Assembly: GCA_029706075.1 (NCBI GenBank)
Contig: JAINUG010000390.1
Location: 1-64,000, forward strand
Reading direction: 5' to 3'
Source of the DNA: Aldrovandia affinis
Lineage: Eukaryota > Chordata > Actinopteri > Notacanthiformes > Halosauridae
Length of the DNA: 64,000 nucleotides
The notes under the pieces were generated by a model. It ran no database searches. It saw nothing but the letters and a program-made list of their open reading frames with translations, and was not told the origin of the DNA. Below are positions 60,101 through 64,000 of the stretch, piece by piece. The translations under genes and the position numbers were made by a program. The first letter of the stretch is position 1. Every line of letters begins with the position of its first letter.

Positions 60101-61541
60101 CCGCGCTGCAGACCTTCGAGTTAGACGTGAGTATGGTCCGCGTGCTGCGTCTTTACGCAACGTCAGCAGAACGTAAATGCTGGATCACCGGAGCTCTCCG
60201 CTCTCTATAAAAGTTTGGCCATTCACGGAGCCTACTTTTGATCAGCGCCGTTGTTGGTCAATTCGTTTCTGAATTGGTCAGCACAGAAACCACCATGTTA
60301 TTGGAAAGCACATAAACAATGTCATTTTAGTCTTCCCCGAAAGTAATGAGGCGAGTACAGTTTTCGAAACCGCATTATGCATGTGCGTTGACGTGAGTTC
60401 TCAAAGCTCCCGCTACAGAAATTGGGCCACACACGCACGTCTTTTTGTGTTTAAGAGCTTGGATGAAAAGGGTCAAACACAGGTCACGATGAAAATACTC
60501 AGTACCAAGAACAGGCTTTAGGAAAACGGTGTTGTTAAATTAAAAGTGTTTCTTATCTGTAGGCACTTCGATATATAAGAAAATACATTTCATTACGCTC
60601 TTGCTAAAACACTGTGTCTAATCACGAGACACGACTATCTGCTCTGAGATGCCTGAAATAATTCCTTCTGCTCATTACATTTTTTTGTTGCACGTGTTGT
60701 TTACAATGCCATCGTTGTGGTTTAGTTGTAACATAAAACAGCGTTCTCGATAATATGCGCGGGCTACCGTGGCGATCACAATGCAGCAGCGCGTGGATTT
60801 GACCATCTATAAAGACACATTCTGTAACTTCTGTGGAATTCTACAGTGGATCCTTAGATGGGTCATGTTGCGATTCTACTTTAATGTCGCCCCCTGTTGA
60901 AGAAAAGTAATCTATTTCTCTAGCCTGGCTCGAAACTGAAAGCAGGTCAACGGAATTAAAAGTGTCATTTTCCATCTGTGTAGCCTAATTACTAAAAAGA
61001 ATACCTTAAAAGTTCAACTAAAGCCAGCAGGCTACACAGTGCTTTACCTTTTTCATAAGATGCTAGCTTGTCACGTCACGTTAATTCAATCACTGTTTAC
61101 ACCAATATTAAAACGTAAAATATTCATGTCATTATCAGGTCCGCATACTCAATATCACTAACCTGCTTTTCACGTCCTTTGTAGGGCTATCAGATCCCCA
61201 AAGGATGGAGCGTCATGTACAGTATTCGGGACACCCACGAGACAGCTGCTGCTTATCAGAGTCCAGAGCTCTTCGATCCGGATCGCTTCGGATCCGAGCG
61301 GGACGAGAGCAAAACCGGACGCTTCAACTACGTGCCGTTTGGCGGCGGCATCAGGAGTTGCATCGGGAGGGAACTGGCCCAATTAATTCTGAAAACCCTG
61401 GCTGTTGAGCTGCTGGCAACCACCGAATATAAACTGGCCACGGAAACATTTCCGAAGATGCAAACAGTTCCAGTTGTTCATCCAGTCAATGGACTCCGTG
61501 TGCATTTTAATTATCTGCACTGCGCTTCCCGCGAAATCTAA
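56934..61541 (+). CDS. cyp26c1: Cytochrome P450 26C1 (retinoic acid hydroxylase), complete six-exon gene
   Basis: Encodes a 565-residue endoplasmic-reticulum P450 of the CYP26 family, which 4-hydroxylates and so clears all-trans and 9-cis retinoic acid. Coding exons are 56934-57137, 57578-57802, 58199-58474, 59248-59403, 59647-60126 and 61185-61541. Every intron is phase 0 with GT/AG ends. Seen in the protein: N-terminal hydrophobic anchor (about residues 8-30), proline hinge [12 protein letters not shown]-helix WPQSTR, I-helix AAHSTTAS (296-303), ExxR (E425-R428), DPDRF (478-482) and haem loop [10 protein letters not shown] with ligand Cys506. The choice of C1 over A1 or B1 rests on the I-helix/K-helix wording and on the long Cys-rich segment between them (about 331-404), both of which match my memory of CYP26C1. 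The start ATG has G at -3, and an in-frame TAA at 56877 excludes a longer N-terminus. The protein is longer than the ~520-residue human protein, mainly through the Cys-rich segment. It looks intact. Confidence 0.96.
57578..57802 (+). CDS. cyp26c1: cyp26c1 coding exon 2 (residues 69-143)
   Basis: The acceptor is TTTTATGACAG and the donor is GTAAGG; the exon is 75 whole codons. It encodes [20 protein letters not shown] and the C-helix WPQSTR, whose Trp and Arg contact the haem propionates in P450s. It ends at QKRK, the same place I recall the CYP26 family exon border. Confidence 0.95.
58199..58474 (+). CDS. cyp26c1: cyp26c1 coding exon 3 (residues 144-235)
   Basis: A long pyrimidine tract precedes the acceptor CCTCCAG; the donor is GTGAGA. 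The 92 codons start [16 protein letters not shown] and end [12 protein letters not shown]. The [10 protein letters not shown] stretch is a strong CYP26 family signature and belongs to the substrate-access (F/G) region. Confidence 0.95.
59248..59403 (+). CDS. cyp26c1: cyp26c1 coding exon 4 (residues 236-287)
   Basis: The acceptor is TGTTTGTGTAG and the donor is GTAAAA; the exon is 52 codons. It encodes a charged helical segment ([20 protein letters not shown]) leading up to the I-helix. It contains no catalytic residue. Confidence 0.93.
59647..60126 (+). CDS. cyp26c1: cyp26c1 coding exon 5 (residues 288-447): I-helix, Cys-rich loop, K-helix
   Basis: The acceptor is TGAACCCCAG and the donor is GTGAGT; the exon is 160 codons. 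It holds the oxygen-activating I-helix (AAHSTTAS, Ser299 where many P450s have Asp/Glu), then a polar insertion about residues 331-404 with eight cysteines (333, 337, 340, 370, 371, 378, 381, 388), then the K-helix KEVLR with the ExxR pair and the [11 protein letters not shown] stretch typical of CYP26. The insertion is much longer than the equivalent stretch I recall in mammals. Confidence 0.95.
60470..60486 (+). promoter_or_regulatory. DR5 retinoic acid response element in cyp26c1 intron 5
   Basis: Reads GGGTCA-AACAC-AGGTCA: two perfect RGKTCA half-sites spaced by five bases, the classic RAR/RXR DR5 arrangement. It sits 344 bases into the 1058-base last intron. CYP26 genes are induced by retinoic acid, so a site here fits product-driven feedback. 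The match is seen; binding is inferred. Confidence 0.65.
61185..61541 (+). CDS. cyp26c1: cyp26c1 coding exon 6 (residues 448-565): haem-binding region and stop
   Basis: The acceptor is TCCTTTGTAG. The exon encodes [19 protein letters not shown], the PERF-type DPDRF, and the haem loop [10 protein letters not shown] with the proximal thiolate Cys506 (codon 61359-61361). It closes with TAA at 61539-61541. Confidence 0.96.
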   Translation, partial: GYQIPKGWSVMYSIRDTHETAAAYQSPELFDPDRFGSERDESKTGRFNYVPFGGGIRSCIGRELAQLILKTLAVELLATTEYKLATETFPKMQTVPVVHPVNGLRVHFNYLHCASREI

Positions 61542-62185
61542 AAGCGTCTCTTAAACAGCAAGCCCGTAATTTATTAAACAATATCAGGGACTATCTGTTC
61601 GTAACTTTTATAACACTACACATTCGAAAACATGCACGTCATGGTTAACGTGACGCGTAGGCTATGGCCTACCTGGTAATTTTAATAGTGCACTACTGCG
61701 GTTCTTCCTCCACATTTTCTGTTTGCAAGGACACCACGTTGTCGTGGTCTCTTGAAATGCACTGCGTGTAGAAATACAGTAGAAAAGTAGATTACCAAAA
61801 TGGAATGGAATGGAATCAAATCTTTAATACTGTATGTTTAGCACATTCTTCAAAAAGGAACAAAGGCGAACCGGGGAGATTTCAAATGGGGAAAGTTACA
61901 ATATTTCATCTTTCAGCTTTCATGACCAGTTTTAAGAACAAACCTGGTGTTGAAATTTGGTTGATGTACACATGGACAGCATTCATGCACCTGACAGGTT
62001 GCATAGCTTCCTTTTATATAATCTACTAATTAAGGTTTAAATAGTCCATACCTTGATGTGATATTTTGGTAATTTATATCTTATGTCATTATACACAGCC
62101 AGTTTCCCAGACCGTCTTCATGTGTGACAACACCATATCTATGTCCTTTCCCAAAATTGTTTTTATGTTTTGTCGTGTGTTCATT

Positions 62186-62191
62186 AATAAA
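62186..62191 (+). terminator. Likely cyp26c1 polyadenylation signal AATAAA
   Basis: Canonical AATAAA about 645 bases after the stop, followed by a T/G-rich stretch. This would give a 3' UTR of about 0.66 kb. An ATTAAA at 61573 seems too close to the stop, and a further AATAAA lies at 62864; RNA evidence would decide. Confidence 0.5.
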
Positions 62192-62199
62192 ATGTTTTC

Positions 62200-63440
62200 C
62201 GTGTCAAGAATGAAGTAGCATACCATTTAAGCTCTATTTATAGGAAATGGTTAAGTACACAAGTTATTTTAAACTTAATTATGTTTGTTGTGTTCCTTGG
62301 AAAATTGAACACAAATATTAATAGCTAGCTTGCTCGTGAAATTAACCAGTATAAATCAAGAAGAAGAAAAAAACTAACCATTTTTTCTAGTGTAGAAAAT
62401 AATACAAGCCCTTCCTGGGTTGTTGGTTTTTTAATGTATGATGTCAGAACACCAAGTAGCCAATCTTAGTTTGAATGACCTAGTTAGCAGGTTCACCTGA
62501 TATCTTCTCACTCCGCACCCGGTATACCGATTATGGTTTAACTATGACAATAATTGAAATGTGAAGCAACACGGTCGCAGCTCTGTGGATCACCTGGTTG
62601 GTGATGGTCGTTCGGAAAATAGAAGGAGAAATGTGAGCCTTATAGCACTTTTTCTCTCCTGTATGGAGCTTAGAGATATTTGTTCTGTCAATGTTAGGAT
62701 TTGAGTATCCTTGGCAGGGGTGGGAGGGGGGGGGGGATATGTGTTCATTGGTGTGTAGTTCTACAATGTCTGTTAGCCCTGTTACCACATGTAACTGTTT
62801 AAATGTTCAGTCAGCTGCGTTACGATGTCTTTACTGTGACCATTGTGAGTGTGGCTGTGGAATAATAAAGATGGATATTGTAACAATATTTACAAACAGC
62901 ATCTCAATATTGATTTATCCTAAAACAAAAATCCCCCCAAAAACCTTGATGAGCAAACGAACAGCCCAATACAAACATTATCCATTGTTTTCATTAGCTA
63001 ATGTTGCACTTTAACATTAGGATTTAATTTAGGATGTAAATACTCAAGCAGTCTTGAAAGCTGCATTAAGCAAGACAATGTGTATTCAGGCGATGTGTTT
63101 TATTTATTCATAATATCCCTAATTAATAACAACATGTATAATTACATGTACACACGTGCGAAGGTAAACCATATTCAGTCAGATTCTAATATGCAAATGT
63201 ATACAATATATTTAGCATCTTTTCGTCACGTGCACTGGCTGTTCAATTTATATTCATTTGTTTTTATTCTTCGGGTTTTGATATTGTCTTGATTGAATCG
63301 TCTCAACCTGCGAGTCATTATCTAAATAACTGCATCAGTTGCACAACCGTTTTATTTATTGAAACGCGAAAAAACGCGTATTTATGAAAAAAAATCGCAA
63401 ACCTGTAAAAGCTCGCACCTTCAGAGATGGTTGAAGTCCA
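62200..63440. other. Intergenic sequence after cyp26c1
   Basis: AT-rich with a G-run at about 62727-62737. No exon or repeat family recognised. The cyp26a1 coding region is not reached by base 64000. Confidence 0.4.
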
Positions 63441-63449
63441 GTGGCAGAG

Positions 63450-63466
63450 TGACCCTTTAGTGAACT
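63450..63466 (-). promoter_or_regulatory. DR5 retinoic acid response element downstream of cyp26c1
   Basis: The minus strand reads AGTTCA-CTAAA-GGGTCA, two perfect RGKTCA half-sites with a 5-base spacer. It lies 1.9 kb beyond the cyp26c1 stop. cyp26a1 usually follows cyp26c1 in vertebrates and has a proximal and a ~2-kb distal DR5, so this may be a cyp26a1 element. No cyp26a1 coding sequence is seen in the window. Confidence 0.65.
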
Positions 63467-63472
63467 ATCAAA

Positions 63473-63502
63473 CGGTCACCCCGTGACCTTCTCTCGAGGT
63501 GA
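63473..63502. promoter_or_regulatory. Extra nuclear-receptor half-sites beside the downstream DR5
   Basis: Within 37 bases of the DR5 lie CGGTCA (63473), TGACCT (63484) and AGGTGA (63497). The first two form a 5-spaced inverted repeat; the last two form a 7-spaced everted repeat. This is not a textbook RAR/RXR spacing, but the density is notable. Confidence 0.35.
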
Positions 63503-64000
63503 CGGCATTGTTAACGATGCGTAAATGTCATCAGCGGTGACCACGAATGCAATGCTAGGCGATCATTATCTAACAAAGAAAGCAGGGTGCCTACAATCTG
63601 CCAAATGACAGTACAGCGGCGAAATATGCGCACGGAAGCAAAGTCAAAACATCAAATAAATAGCATAACCACCTAAAACGAACCATCTGTCTCTTGTTGA
63701 CCATGGCTCATAGAAATAAACAACTTTTTTTAAAATTATTCACGTAAATGTATTCGTGAAATGATAGCAGCGAAAGAGTAGAACACATCTGGAAAGTGCT
63801 GTTGGTCTGACCATTTTACATTAAAACAGTGAAAAGTCTGTAGCCTCTGGCAGTAATTAAAAAACATTTATGAACAACAAAAAAGACTGTTTATCTCTTG
63901 ACCCAATTACAAAATTACAGTAAGTGAGTTTAATTATCCCGTTTATGCGATCTGTGTGACTGACAGCCGGGTAATCGATCACCGAGTAGCCTACATAAAG

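Overview
This is teleost fish DNA holding one complete protein-coding gene, in the last 8 kb, behind about 56 kb of repeat-filled DNA in which I find no host gene. The teleost call rests on the vertebrate intron/exon structure, the mix of Tc1/mariner and hAT-like elements, and several tRNA-derived SINEs ending in the L2-type hairpin tail (GGATAAGAGCGTCTGCTAAA, with TGTAA repeats at the very end). I cannot name the species.

The gene (56934-61541, + strand) is a full cyp26c1, a retinoic-acid-hydroxylating cytochrome P450. It has six coding exons, five phase-0 introns with GT/AG borders, and 565 codons before the stop. The membrane anchor, I-helix, ExxR, PERF-like and haem-cysteine motifs are all visible. 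Two full-consensus DR5 retinoic acid response elements lie with it: one in intron 5 (60470-60486) and one about 1.9 kb past the stop codon (63450-63466). In vertebrates cyp26a1 normally follows cyp26c1 on the same strand, so the second site may be a distal control element of a cyp26a1 lying just beyond the window. Together they suggest feedback control of retinoic acid clearance.

Upstream, region by region. 1-5 kb holds microsatellites, a 19-bp minisatellite and two damaged Tc1 elements. 5-17 kb holds a hAT-like MITE, SINEs of several families, a 31-bp minisatellite and a Tc1 fragment. 17-21.5 kb is mostly unique and partly CpG-rich. 22.3-25 kb holds a decayed CR1/L2-like LINE on the minus strand and a hAT-like MITE with an 8-bp target duplication. 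26.07-28.53 kb is a non-coding element with terminal inverted repeats, six copies of an internal 16-mer, a 32-bp minisatellite and a nested SINE. 29.8-36.4 kb holds a SINE, a Tc1 fragment, MITEs, a duplicated ~120-bp homeodomain-site-rich segment and a perfect 15 x 10-bp array. 37.4-42.3 kb holds two inverse-oriented arrays of SINE heads, a large (CA)n tract and a hAT-like MITE. 42.5-55 kb holds more SINE and L2 pieces and several quiet, AT-rich stretches that could be conserved regulatory DNA.

Apart from cyp26c1, the open frames in the window come from simple repeats, minisatellites, transposon remains or frames opposite real exons. Enhancer suggestions are inference from sequence character only; no alignment was possible.
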